From positions 1 to 39,569 of the IMG/VR virus record IMGVR_UViG_3300044712_000368: 39,569 nucleotides of DNA; one strand, 5' to 3'. Source of the DNA: a virus. Every line of letters starts with the position of its first letter. The first letter of the stretch is position 1. Positions 29,976 to 37,818 of this stretch are shown piece after piece. The notes under the pieces were generated by a model that was given only the letters and a program-made list of their open reading frames with translations, was not told where the DNA came from and searched no databases. A program made the translations under genes and the position numbers.

Positions 29976-31443
29976 AATGACGTTGGGTTTGCAGGCGAAC
30001 CAATTCCTTCAGGCATTGGGCATGGCAAACTCATCGGTGCTGTCCCTGTTTGGGACTACGCAGCTTTTGCAATCCGGCTTTCAAAAGGTTTGGGGCGCGA
30101 TTGAAAAGGGAGGGGCGTTGCTTGACTTGTCGAATCGCACCGGGGATGCGGTTGGTTCGCTGTACCAGTTGCAGCAGGCTTTTACGGTTGCCGGCGTCGG
30201 GGCTGAATCGGTTGGAAGCGTCATTCGCAAATTCAACATGGCTCTGGCCGGTTCAAGCGAGGAGGGAGAAAACGTCTCAGCCGCTTTCAAAAAGCTTGGC
30301 CTAGACCCGCAGGCGTTGTCAAAGATGGGAAGTTCTGAGGCATTGGTAAAAACCATTGATGCGCTTTCAAAGTTTGACAAAATTTCACAGACATCGCTTT
30401 CAAACACGATTTTCTCCCGTCAAGGCGGAGCGATAATGAACCAGATTGCGCGGGATGCTGAAGGATTCAAAAAGACAATCCAAGAGACTGCTGAAAGCGC
30501 GAAGGTTTGGGAAAGAGTTGCGCTTGCTTTCGATGAAATTGGTGACACGGTGGAACTTATAAAGGGTAAGATTTCTACCATGTGGGCTGGAATAGCAGAG
30601 GGAGCAATCCCAATGTTCAACCGTGTTTTATCTTACATCAATTCAATTGACTGGGTTGGTATTGGCCGAAATATTGGAAAGTATTTAATGGCATTTGAAG
30701 GTGCTGCAAAATCAGGTCAACTTGGAGAACTGATTGAGCTTTCGCTAATTGTTGCTTTCGAGAACGCTTTCATGTTTGCCGCAAGGCAGGCTTTCGTGCT
30801 TGGTGAAATTCTTAAAGCGGTTGCAAGCGACATGTTCAAGCCATTGGTTGCAAACACGGGAGCACTTGCTATAAACGAAATCGGGATGCTTGAAGCCAAG
30901 GCTAAGCGTTCATCATTTTTGCAGCAGGCAGAATATGACATCAGCCGTGATCCAAATTTATCTGACCGTGCAAAGGCTTTTCAAATGGCCAAGATGCGCG
31001 AGCAGGCTGATATTGACTTCAGGAACGCCACAAGTGGAAACAACGCAACCGCTAGACAGCTTTTAAAAGAGCGTGAAGATGCGATAAAAAACGGGATTAA
31101 ATCCGTAATTGATACAGCTAAAAGCGCAATTGGCGTTTCTGGTGAAATGTTTCCCATGGGCGGGGAAAACACAAACAAGCTAAAGTCACTTGTCAATATG
31201 CTTTCGGTTTTCGACTCATCAATTAGCAGCGGAAAACAAACGCCAATAGCTGACATGTTTGGCGCAGGTGGTTCAATTGGTACACCTCAAGTTTCTGCGC
31301 TAGAAAAAATTGGTCTTATATTCGGAGGTGGTGGAACAGTGGATTATACCAAAGACACAGCAAAAAATACAAAGGAAACTGCAATGTGGATTCGCAAGAC
31401 TCATGACCTAATGCAAGTCCGTGATTACAGCGGACACGTTTAA
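29956..31443 (+). CDS. Tape measure protein
   Basis: 495 residues from ATG 29956 (AAAGGAAA upstream), overlapping the frameshift extension. Helical and Gly/Ala-rich, with LGLQANQFLQALGMAN near the N-terminus, GDAVGSLYQLQQAFTVAGV and IRKFNMAL, the classic tape-measure N-terminal core, and a long hydrophobic centre with membrane-like stretches (IELSLIVAFENAFMFAARQAF). At about 0.15 nm per residue it predicts a tail near 75 nm, short for a siphovirus. Confidence 0.87.
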   Translation: MLAGAIEMTLGLQANQFLQALGMANSSVLSLFGTTQLLQSGFQKVWGAIEKGGALLDLSNRTGDAVGSLYQLQQAFTVAGVGAESVGSVIRKFNMALAGSSEEGENVSAAFKKLGLDPQALSKMGSSEALVKTIDALSKFDKISQTSLSNTIFSRQGGAIMNQIARDAEGFKKTIQETAESAKVWERVALAFDEIGDTVELIKGKISTMWAGIAEGAIPMFNRVLSYINSIDWVGIGRNIGKYLMAFEGAAKSGQLGELIELSLIVAFENAFMFAARQAFVLGEILKAVASDMFKPLVANTGALAINEIGMLEAKAKRSSFLQQAEYDISRDPNLSDRAKAFQMAKMREQADIDFRNATSGNNATARQLLKEREDAIKNGIKSVIDTAKSAIGVSGEMFPMGGENTNKLKSLVNMLSVFDSSISSGKQTPIADMFGAGGSIGTPQVSALEKIGLIFGGGGTVDYTKDTAKNTKETAMWIRKTHDLMQVRDYSGHV

Positions 31444-31446
31444 TTT

Positions 31447-31566
31447 ATGATGCAATATTTTATTCCATTTTTTCTGTGCTTTTTACTGACATTTGTTTCA
31501 GCTTGCTGGATTGGTTTCAAGATTGGTTACGCCGTCAACCGATTTGAGCGGAAGGAAAAAGAATAA
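31447..31566 (+). CDS. Small membrane peptide
   Basis: Thirty-nine residues right after the tape measure gene. Hydrophobic from residue 4 to 28 (YFIPFFLCFLLTFVSACWIGF) with a charged tail. VSAC resembles a lipobox, so it could be a tiny lipoprotein. No ribosome site; ends in a TAATATG junction with the next gene. Confidence 0.55.
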   Translation: MMQYFIPFFLCFLLTFVSACWIGFKIGYAVNRFERKEKE

Positions 31567-31567
31567 T

Positions 31568-32311
31568 ATGCCAGTAGCATCAAGAGTTGGTTCAATCGCT
31601 GAGACTTCACAAAGTCCGGCTTACGATTACGGAAAGCAAATAACTTGCACGCGCACTTACGTTGGAACGCTAGCGGAGTGTCTTGCAAATGTTGTGCGCC
31701 AAGGAGTGCTTGGAACTGGTGATATGTCCGGTTTCATTGTTGACGGTTCAACTGTCAATGGAATCGGCGGAGGGAATTATCAGCTTGCAATCAAATATCT
31801 TGCTTACGGTTCAACGGTGGATTTGCCTAATGATGAATATTCAGTTGACCCTTTCGAGATTAACCCGAAGTTGGAAAAGCATCCTCGCTACGCTGATTTG
31901 GAAACTAGCCTCATTGAGCAAGTTAGGTCAATCGTTGACGCGGCATCGCCTGACACAAGGGCGCAGGCTTATTCGCTGCTTGAAACGCAGGCATTGGCTA
32001 ACGTGGACGGAAATGCGGCGAGAGCATTGGAATTGGCTGATGCGCTTATTCGCGGACAAGACGCTTTCTATCTGCCGGGGCTGAAATACATTTGGGCAAC
32101 GCACCATCCGGTTGACGGTGTGCCTAACCTTTCGCTTGGTGGAACAATCGAAACGCCAACCGGCCCTTGCGCTCCTTACTTGCCCCCCGGCTCACAATGG
32201 TTGCGCGAGGCGGACAAGCTGGCTTGGACTGGTACGGTTTGGAAAGTGACCCGCACTTGGGTAGGTGCGCCAACTGGTCATTGGAACACTAACATTTACC
32301 CAGCAGGATAA
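31568..32311 (+). CDS. Distal tail structural protein
   Basis: 247 residues from ATG 31568. Beta-rich N-terminus (DYGKQITCTRTYVGTL), a helical centre (ARALELADALIRGQD), and a Pro/Trp-rich C-terminus (GSQWLREADKLAWTG, VTRTWVGAPTGHWN). It follows the tape measure gene, where distal tail and tip proteins usually lie. No further family identified. Confidence 0.65.
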   Translation: MPVASRVGSIAETSQSPAYDYGKQITCTRTYVGTLAECLANVVRQGVLGTGDMSGFIVDGSTVNGIGGGNYQLAIKYLAYGSTVDLPNDEYSVDPFEINPKLEKHPRYADLETSLIEQVRSIVDAASPDTRAQAYSLLETQALANVDGNAARALELADALIRGQDAFYLPGLKYIWATHHPVDGVPNLSLGGTIETPTGPCAPYLPPGSQWLREADKLAWTGTVWKVTRTWVGAPTGHWNTNIYPAG

Positions 32312-32317
32312 AAAATT

Positions 32318-32698
32318 ATGGCAAATGAAGTAACTGTGGTTATCGGGTTGAGCGGTGCGAAAAGCGGAATGAACATCGCCAGCGGCACTCGCTCGCAACA
32401 GCGCACAATGAATGGCGCAAACATGGTTGCCACGTCGCAACTGATTAACGGCACGAGCAACGCCGCAACACAGGTTGACGTTCTCTCTCTGTCGAATGTC
32501 AGCGAGGTGATGATTTACAACCGCGACAATACGGCGGCAATCAATGTTGGTACGCCGGTGAATATGGCATCGGTATGGTGTCAAGTTGCACCGTTAAGCT
32601 CAGTGCTATTCCAGCCTCCGGCCAACACTAACGCCATCTTTGCGCTGTCCCAAAATGCGTCGAGCATCAATATCGCAACCTACGCGACGGAGCTTTAA
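32318..32698 (+). CDS. Tail structural protein
   Basis: 126 residues, beta-rich and Asn/Ser/Thr-rich, with LSLSNVSEVMIYNRDN in the middle. Similar in size and composition to small tail-tip or decoration proteins. Assignment by position only. Confidence 0.6.
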   Translation: MANEVTVVIGLSGAKSGMNIASGTRSQQRTMNGANMVATSQLINGTSNAATQVDVLSLSNVSEVMIYNRDNTAAINVGTPVNMASVWCQVAPLSSVLFQPPANTNAIFALSQNASSINIATYATEL

Positions 32699-32701
32699 TC
32701 T

Positions 32702-33349
32702 ATGGCTGTTGACCGGCAGGCAAACTTGATCCAGCCGATTGCCAAGGGCGCGGATTCGCGGCTTGATTGGCGCACCGTCAATGCGGTGGTTGATGCCATA
32801 AACAAGTCTCGGCTTGCCGAAATGCCAAAGGAAAGGCGGCAGGATACTTCGCTTTTCATGCATCCATTTCGGATTTACCAGTTGCCGTCTTGGATGCGTA
32901 GCGAAACAGCTGAAACTGATTGGTGCAAGTTTGTTGTGCGCGGTGGACTGGTGAATTCTGTTACGGTTGGAAAAACAGACTTGGAAACTTGGCCGGATGA
33001 TGAGACTTATGGCGGGGCGTCACTGGCAACAACGCTTACAAATGAAATCGCGGTTGACCCTGGAATCAGCAAGCACTCAATATGGATAAAATGCAACCGT
33101 GCTTTGACTTCTGCAGAGATTGCCCACGCCGATGGTGATGCACCAGCTTTCGACACCAGTGACGGTTATTTGCAAATCCCGGTTGGATGGGTGGATACTG
33201 CGAGTGAGGAATCAAACCACGTTGCAAAGATTCGCCAGCTTTTGCGCTCCGATGTTTTCCTGCCGATGGCCGAATTCTCAGTTAAGGACGCGGATTGCAA
33301 CGACAAGCTGATGATGATGCTTGCGTCCACAATGTATGCGCCGCCATGA
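32702..33349 (+). CDS. Tail tip-associated protein
   Basis: 215 residues. N-terminal VNAVVDAINKS helix followed by a beta domain (YQLPSWM, WCKFVVRGGLVNSVTV) and C-terminal ADCNDKLMMMLA. The pattern is common in phage tail modules but has no known catalytic residue. Ends in an ATGA overlap with the 575-residue tip protein. Confidence 0.6.
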   Translation: MAVDRQANLIQPIAKGADSRLDWRTVNAVVDAINKSRLAEMPKERRQDTSLFMHPFRIYQLPSWMRSETAETDWCKFVVRGGLVNSVTVGKTDLETWPDDETYGGASLATTLTNEIAVDPGISKHSIWIKCNRALTSAEIAHADGDAPAFDTSDGYLQIPVGWVDTASEESNHVAKIRQLLRSDVFLPMAEFSVKDADCNDKLMMMLASTMYAPP

Positions 33350-35073
33350 GCCAGATTTACAATCTGTTCGGATGTTGCTGCGATAATGCAAACGTGATGG
33401 CGATTGTGCGCGTGAACTCCGCGCCGATGTGGGGCTTTCCTCCGTTTCACAACGGGATTGATAAGACCTACACTGTAGGAACAGGATGGAGCAATACCAC
33501 AATAACCACCGGAATGATTGCCACGCGGATTGATGCTGGGGTGATTACAGGAGTTTATGAGGCAAAGGTTTCATTCACAGCATCGGCAGACCCGTCAACC
33601 GATACGCTGCGCTGGCGTCACGCCGGATTGACGGCGGATATTGGATTCAATCTTGAGGACAATTTCTGGTGGAACTGCGAGCCTATGTTTAAGCTTTCCG
33701 CGGTTGGAAAGTTCACGGTTGGCAGCGGTTGGGAAACGCTGGTTACTTCATTCACGGCTGGCGACTTGGTTATTGAATATCACAAAGACGGGTTTTCAGC
33801 CAACCATGACCGCTGGACTTTCTGGCGCGTAAAAGCTGATTGCGCGATTGGAAACAATCGTCCATCGCAGACGCCTGATTACTTTGAATCTTACGCTGGA
33901 AACCGTTCGCTTTGGCTGGACTATACTCCGCCAGCGACAACAGCTTATTCTGGTAGTCCATATTTTCACTTTACGCCGGTTGCAAGGTACGGCGGATTCA
34001 AGGTTACAACTGATATTTTAATTGACAATGTAAGCCAAGCAACGTGCGTTCAAGAATATACTCGCAACAAAATAACCGGAGCCATTACGGTTGTGACTGA
34101 CGAATGGGTTGTGAATAAATCAGTCGCAATGCCAGACCCGCCTCCCGGTGAAGATATTAGTGGAGTTTTTCCGCCATCGCCATTGCCTGGGCCTGGGAAC
34201 TGGGCGCAGGTTGACTTTCATTATCACGCTCCAAAGGTGGCTGGAAACTTCAATCTGATTCGCGGAGTTTATCCAGATTCAACTTGCACACTTTCTTACA
34301 CGCGCAATGATTATGCTGATTACAGCTTGGGACAAAACCCGTGGCTTGGCCCTCCTCACTACCGAAAGACAACTGCAAGCGCATCGGTAAATCTTTCGCT
34401 TACATCGCTAACGCTTGCAACTGAGTCAACCGTGTTTGAATGGACTGGCACTATTCCTTATTACCATGAGTTTGATTTGTGCTGCTATTATCAAGACACA
34501 GCTGACCCTGTTGTAGATTTCATTGCTTCTTATATCGGGAAAGTTGCCAACGGAACATCAGGGTCATTCCCTCCTTTTGGTCCATTCCTAAACGATGGCA
34601 CAAATACGGTTCACAATTCCGATGTCAAAGTAACGCAAACAATAGAACTTTTAAGCGAAGTTGACCATCCCACATTTGTCACTGATTTAATCGCGTTGCT
34701 GCCAGACTTTCCGCAATACAACTACCTGCGCGAATGTTCGGTGAATGAATCGGCTACGCTTTCATATTCTGACCTTGGCAATATTTCATTTGTTGAATAT
34801 TACGAATTGCTTTACGCGAATCAAAAAAGCCAGCAGCAATATGTAACCACATTCGGGCCGTGGGATGATGATTGGAGATTTGTCGAAAACTCTGTTTTCC
34901 TTGCGAAGTACAAGTACAAGGTGAATGACAATCCGCATTGGACGGTGACGCAGATTGCCGGAGCGTCAGAGGTTGAAACGCAATATAACAGCGCACCACT
35001 TGAACACACCTTTGCGCCAACGGATGACACGGTTCAAGTTGTCAAAGTCGTAACCACCGACCCGTCACCATGA
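33346..35073 (+). CDS. Large tail tip/receptor-binding candidate
   Basis: 575 residues from ATG 33346 (ATGA overlap). The N-terminus has a cluster of Cys (FGCCCDN). The rest is beta-rich, Tyr/Trp/Thr-heavy (RWRHAGLTADIGFNLEDNFWWN, DYFESYAGNRSLWLDYTPP) with repeated strands, as in tail-tip or fibre proteins. No enzymatic motif. Being the largest protein after the tape measure, it is the best candidate for host contact at the tail tip. Confidence 0.6.
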   Translation: MSQIYNLFGCCCDNANVMAIVRVNSAPMWGFPPFHNGIDKTYTVGTGWSNTTITTGMIATRIDAGVITGVYEAKVSFTASADPSTDTLRWRHAGLTADIGFNLEDNFWWNCEPMFKLSAVGKFTVGSGWETLVTSFTAGDLVIEYHKDGFSANHDRWTFWRVKADCAIGNNRPSQTPDYFESYAGNRSLWLDYTPPATTAYSGSPYFHFTPVARYGGFKVTTDILIDNVSQATCVQEYTRNKITGAITVVTDEWVVNKSVAMPDPPPGEDISGVFPPSPLPGPGNWAQVDFHYHAPKVAGNFNLIRGVYPDSTCTLSYTRNDYADYSLGQNPWLGPPHYRKTTASASVNLSLTSLTLATESTVFEWTGTIPYYHEFDLCCYYQDTADPVVDFIASYIGKVANGTSGSFPPFGPFLNDGTNTVHNSDVKVTQTIELLSEVDHPTFVTDLIALLPDFPQYNYLRECSVNESATLSYSDLGNISFVEYYELLYANQKSQQQYVTTFGPWDDDWRFVENSVFLAKYKYKVNDNPHWTVTQIAGASEVETQYNSAPLEHTFAPTDDTVQVVKVVTTDPSP

Positions 35074-35246
35074 TTCACCAAGTCCATCGCGTAAAACGCA
35101 AGGCAACCGGCCTGGGCGACACGCTGGCGGGTTTGTTTGACGCAATCGGGATTGGCTGGCTGGTGAAACGGGTTGCGCCTCGGTGCCGGTGTAAAGCGCG
35201 GCGGGATTGGCTTAACAGGATTTTTCCTTATGACACTCAAAATTGA
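35070..35246 (+). CDS. Small phage protein with CxC and NRIFPY motif
   Basis: Fifty-eight residues in an ATGA overlap. GLGDTLAGLFDAIGIGWLV is an amphipathic helix; CRCKARRDWLNRIFPY follows the pattern of small phage proteins with a short Cys motif and a (K/R)xxLN-x-(I/L)FPY end, often found at the end of tail modules. Role unknown. Confidence 0.68.
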   Translation: MIHQVHRVKRKATGLGDTLAGLFDAIGIGWLVKRVAPRCRCKARRDWLNRIFPYDTQN

Positions 35247-35433
35247 AATCACCTTGGAGGCCGGGGACAGCAAGACGATTTTAGCCCACGAGACGGCGCA
35301 CATTACCGGCATTACCCACGCGCAAACGGCTCTGGCCGGTCGCGTGGCGCATAACGCGATTGACCTCCTGGCCGCGCAAACCGTCTTGACCACGCCACTA
35401 GCCGAACACCTCGCCCATAAAACCCGCGATTAA
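35230..35433 (+). CDS. Small hypothetical protein
   Basis: Sixty-seven residues from ATG 35230 overlapping the previous gene by 17 bases, with AGGA upstream. Ala/Thr/His-rich helix. It is the last + strand gene before the convergent region. Confidence 0.55.
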   Translation: MTLKIEITLEAGDSKTILAHETAHITGITHAQTALAGRVAHNAIDLLAAQTVLTTPLAEHLAHKTRD

Positions 35434-35490
35434 CGCGCTACGTTGGCTTAGGACGGGTTTTTATTCGCGGGGATGGTGAAGACAGCGGAC

Positions 35491-35516
35491 AAAAAGAAAG
35501 CCCGCCGAAGCGGGCT
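35491..35516 (-). terminator. Intrinsic terminator of the minus operon
   Basis: Perfect 7-bp stem AGCCCGC (35499-35505) and GCGGGCT (35510-35516) with loop CGAA; on the minus strand the loop reads TTCG and the stem is followed by TTTCTTTTTG (down to 35490), a strong terminator. It lies five bases after the stop of the last minus gene. From the + side it is only a weak hairpin with no T run. Confidence 0.85.
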
Positions 35517-35520
35517 GTAG

Positions 35521-35700
35521 TTAGGGTTTTTCAGCGGATTTAGACTCTCGCCAGAGTTTCCACCGTTTTTGAGCCGCCGCCCGCATTGCTGCGCGAGGGC
35601 GGGCTTTTGATTTCCCGGTTCCCGCCCGCCCGCCAGCCGCCCCGAACTCGCGGGCGATGCTGGCAGGTCGGATTTCAGTTCCGCAATGAGGGCAGATCAT
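35521..35700 (-). CDS. Small zinc-ribbon basic protein
   Basis: Fifty-nine residues on the minus strand, starting at 35700 in an ATGA overlap with GGAGG upstream. Begins MICPHCGTEI (one CxxC, so half of a zinc ribbon), then a Gly/Ala/Arg-rich basic region (RPRAAMRAAAQKRWKLW). It may bind nucleic acid. Last gene of the minus operon, just before its terminator. Confidence 0.7.
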   Translation of the reverse strand: MICPHCGTEIRPASIAREFGAAGGRAGTGKSKARPRAAMRAAAQKRWKLWRESKSAEKP

Positions 35701-35969
35701 GCGACCTCCTTTGCTTTGATTTCAGATTGCACGGCGCGGCGGATTTGCTCGACTTCAAACAAAGCCGCCTTAAAAGTCGTGCCGTTGTCCATCCCGTAAC
35801 GCACGTTCAGGTCGTGCCTGACTTCGCTTGGCAACCGGCAAATCAAGCTTACCACCAGATTCAGCGCGGACTCGACATCAGCAAGTTGCGAGAATGAAGG
35901 ATCAGCCGGAACCTGCGCCGGTATTTCAACCGGAGTCAAGTGCGGCATTTCGGGCCATTGGTTATTCAC
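35697..35969 (-). CDS. Hypothetical protein of the minus operon
   Basis: Ninety residues with a GTG start (35967-35969) after a clear GGAGG, overlapping the previous stop as GTGAATAA. A longer frame reaching 36236 runs through the upstream gene and is unlikely. Pro-rich N-terminus, then a helical domain (LADVESALNLVVSLICRL, FEVEQIRRAVQSEIKAKE). No family recognised. Confidence 0.68.
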   Translation of the reverse strand: MNNQWPEMPHLTPVEIPAQVPADPSFSQLADVESALNLVVSLICRLPSEVRHDLNVRYGMDNGTTFKAALFEVEQIRRAVQSEIKAKEVA

Positions 35970-36282
35970 AGTCCACCTCCTGCGCGGCGGCGAGGGCGGC
36001 GCGGGCTTTAACAAAATCGAACCGGGCGAGCGTGTTGCAGCTATTCGCACCGATGCTGATTTCGGAAACGTGCTTGTTGTCCAGAATTGCGGCTTCGACT
36101 TGCGCTGCTGTAATGGCCCCGCGATATGCGGCTTGAACTTCGATATACCGGAGAGCCTCCGAGACGACTTCCACCAGCGCGGGGAAGTGTTTAGCGGCAT
36201 GGGCGGCATATTGGATTCGGGCGTTGTATTGTTCACCCAGCGTTCCGTTATCTGCGATTGCTTTGAGTTCTGTGAGTTTCAT
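35962..36282 (-). CDS. Hypothetical helical protein of the minus operon
   Basis: 106 residues with GGAG at a normal distance before the ATG. Helical and Ala-rich (AHAAKHFPALVEVVSEALRYIE) with the run KVSEISIGAN-like in the middle. Similar in style to small phage regulatory proteins, but no motif is decisive. Confidence 0.68.
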   Translation of the reverse strand: MKLTELKAIADNGTLGEQYNARIQYAAHAAKHFPALVEVVSEALRYIEVQAAYRGAITAAQVEAAILDNKHVSEISIGANSCNTLARFDFVKARAALAAAQEVDCE

Positions 36283-36328
36283 ATTTTTGTTCTCCGCGTT
36301 GGTGGATGCGCGGCCCCCGGTTTGGCTG

Positions 36329-36526
36329 TCAGGTTGGTTTTTTGAAGTTATTCAAAGCGTAAAAATACTCAACAGTTGTTATGGGTTTTGGGCAAGGTTC
36401 AATCGGAGAGGCTGACAGTGGAATCCCATAGACGTATTTCTTTTTTGATTTGAACCCCAGATCGCAATCGCAGCCATGCGTTAAAGCCCTGCAACTTCCG
36501 CATGTTTTTTTAAGGCTGATTTTCAT
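36329..36526 (-). CDS. Cys-rich small protein of the minus operon
   Basis: Sixty-five residues from ATG 36526. CGSCRALTHGCDCD near residues 9-22 gives four or five Cys and a His, a possible metal site; the rest is Lys/Tyr/Pro-rich. The ribosome site is weak. A longer frame from 36646 has no support. Confidence 0.6.
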   Translation of the reverse strand: MKISLKKTCGSCRALTHGCDCDLGFKSKKKYVYGIPLSASPIEPCPKPITTVEYFYALNNFKKPT

Positions 36527-36539
36527 GGCCGAGTTTCGG

Positions 36540-36764
36540 TTAGGCGTGAAACTTGCGAATTGCGTCTGCCGTCCACGGGCCAGAAGCGCACGGGCTGGAA
36601 TCAAGCTTAATCCACCAGCTTTTTGCTGTCCGGTAGCTGCGACCAAGGGGAGTTGTGCCGCGTTGAACTTCGCAGCGCAGGGTTGCCATTCCGAATTTAA
36701 GGGCGGCGCGGATGGTTTTGCAGTTCACTTTGAACACGCCGTAATTTCTCGTTTCAGTCTTCAT
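36540..36764 (-). CDS. Hypothetical basic protein, first gene of minus operon
   Basis: Seventy-four residues from ATG 36764 (GAAAG upstream). Beta-helix pattern with KVNCKTIRAALKFGM and SWWIKLDSSP. The promoter hexamers lie 40-68 bases upstream. The frame starting at 36863 would run back over the promoter and is rejected. Function unknown. Confidence 0.65.
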   Translation of the reverse strand: MKTETRNYGVFKVNCKTIRAALKFGMATLRCEVQRGTTPLGRSYRTAKSWWIKLDSSPCASGPWTADAIRKFHA

Positions 36765-36803
36765 ATTTTTCTTTCGTTTTGCTGTTTCACTTTCAACACC
36801 CAC

Positions 36804-36832
36804 ACAATAGCCCAAGCCGTTGGGCATTGCAA
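36804..36832 (-). promoter_or_regulatory. Predicted promoter of the minus operon
   Basis: Read on the minus strand: -35 TTGCAA (36832-36827), 17-base spacer, -10 TATTGT (36809-36804). Both hexamers match the sigma-70 consensus at 4 of 6. The spacer contains a perfect inverted repeat (36810-36825), so a repressor bound there would block the polymerase. Transcription would begin about 30 bases before the first minus gene. Confidence 0.55.
36810..36825. repeat. Perfect 6-bp inverted repeat inside promoter spacer
   Basis: GCCCAA and TTGGGC around GCCG, exactly filling the space between the predicted -10 and -35 of the leftward promoter. A good operator candidate for a dimeric repressor. Confidence 0.6.
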
Positions 36833-36952
36833 TGGAAAAGTGAACCTTTTGCAAATAATACAACTGCGCGGAAAACCTTTGAATTTGCTAAGGAAAACTG
36901 CGAATTGTGAAGCTGGAAGTTGTATTACGCGAAAAATAACCGTTGCGCTAAA

Positions 36953-36968
36953 TTGTTAATTTGTTAAT
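36953..36968 (+). repeat. Tandem 8-bp repeat TTGTTAAT x2
   Basis: Two identical direct repeats end nine bases before the GTG of the ribbon-helix-helix gene and overlap a weak -10-like TAATTT (36965). Ribbon-helix-helix proteins often bind short tandem repeats in their own promoters, so this may be an autoregulatory operator. Confidence 0.55.
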
Positions 36969-36976
36969 TTGCGCCC

Positions 36977-37147
36977 GTGCAAACGAAGCAAAAAAGCAGA
37001 ACCAAAAGCGGCGCGGCAAAAGCCACCACGAAAAGCTTGTCAATCCCCGCGTGGCTGCTGGCCGAAAGCTTGGCCAAAGCCCACCGGCTGCAAATCACCT
37101 GGAGTGGTTTTGTGTGCGAGCTGCTGCGGAAAAACCTGAGAGGGTAA
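36977..37147 (+). CDS. Ribbon-helix-helix (CopG/Arc-like) regulator
   Basis: Fifty-six residues from GTG 36977, the only start after an in-frame TAA at 36965-36967. After a basic N-terminus, TTKSLSIPAWLLAESLAKAH gives the beta strand and first helix and WSGFVCELLRKNL the second helix of a ribbon-helix-helix DNA-binding domain, at typical size. There is no ribosome site, and a -10-like element lies just upstream, so translation may be leaderless. It heads the early operon. Likely repressor or regulator of the divergent control region, by inference. Confidence 0.65.
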   Translation: MQTKQKSRTKSGAAKATTKSLSIPAWLLAESLAKAHRLQITWSGFVCELLRKNLRG

Positions 37148-37148
37148 T

Positions 37149-37475
37149 ATGAAAATCACCCGCAAAATGCTTAAGCCGTTTCCCGCTGAAATACCGGGGA
37201 CGCCGAAGCAATGGGAAAGAATCGCGGCGGCATTCGAGTTGCCAAAAGAAAAGCGATCAGCAACCCAACACGGCATTGCAATGCTTGGGCTGTGCAACGC
37301 GGCCGCAATCGTAATTGACAGCAGGTCGTATAAGCTTTTCTCAAGCATGGCGCACGCAAAATGCAGAACGTCGCAGGATGAAGATTATTGGTTTGATTTT
37401 GACCGGGACGGCGATTTGAACCGCGCCGCCGTCGCCCGCTTAATCGCCGCAGAACTTCGCCGGAGGGCCAAATAA
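37149..37475 (+). CDS. Hypothetical early protein
   Basis: 108 residues from ATG 37149, one base after the previous stop, with GAGAGGG upstream. Pro-rich start, two helices and a YWFDFDRDGD acidic loop before a final helix rich in Arg/Ala. No family recognised. Confidence 0.7.
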   Translation: MKITRKMLKPFPAEIPGTPKQWERIAAAFELPKEKRSATQHGIAMLGLCNAAAIVIDSRSYKLFSSMAHAKCRTSQDEDYWFDFDRDGDLNRAAVARLIAAELRRRAK

Positions 37476-37476
37476 T

Positions 37477-37818
37477 ATGTGCCAATCCGAATTGCCATTA
37501 ACCCGCCCGAAAGTGACACCTGAAATGGTCGCGCAAATGGAGCAGGTGCTTGCGGATTCAGCCGAGCCTTGGGTTTTCGCCGCGATGATTAGCTATCGGT
37601 TGCAACTTGGAATTGGGGAAGCTGGAAAGCGGATTGTGCGCGAACTCGCCAGCCGGAGCCAAGGCAAGATCATCAGCGGTCAGCTTGGTTATTGCCACAT
37701 CAGCCGCGCAACCGAAAGCGAAGTCCGCCATTCCGCCGCCGCCTTGTTTTCCCAAGCTTGTAAAATTCGGATTCGTGCAGAACAACAGCTAAACGCGAAA
37801 GGATTACAATGCTCCTAA
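37477..37818 (+). CDS. Hypothetical early protein, possibly winged-helix
   Basis: 113 residues. The central part (FAAMISYRLQLGIGEAGKRIVRELASRSQGKIISG) has helix spacing compatible with a winged-helix DNA-binding fold, but no signature is conclusive. It overlaps the next gene by ten bases. Confidence 0.65.
   Translation: MCQSELPLTRPKVTPEMVAQMEQVLADSAEPWVFAAMISYRLQLGIGEAGKRIVRELASRSQGKIISGQLGYCHISRATESEVRHSAAALFSQACKIRIRAEQQLNAKGLQCS

Larger units (their letters stand above)
36765..36976. promoter_or_regulatory. Divergent control region
   Basis: About 210 bases with no gene on either strand, between the leftward operon and the rightward early operon that begins with a ribbon-helix-helix protein. 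It contains the promoter and repeats listed separately. It is the only divergent point in the genome and therefore the likely control switch for early transcription. Confidence 0.7.

Noticed and set aside
29594-29980. 128-residue + frame overlapping the tail chaperone and tape measure start
   Set aside because: Its product is Arg/Pro/Cys-rich and unlike a protein; the other alternative frame (-1) gives the sensible chaperone extension.
35697-36236. 179-residue version of the minus-strand gene
   Set aside because: Its first half lies over another minus gene with a good start; the GTG at 35969 with GGAGG is the better start.
36450-36959. 169-residue + strand frame across the minus operon and control region
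   Set aside because: It covers the predicted promoter and two minus genes with ribosome sites; its own start has none.
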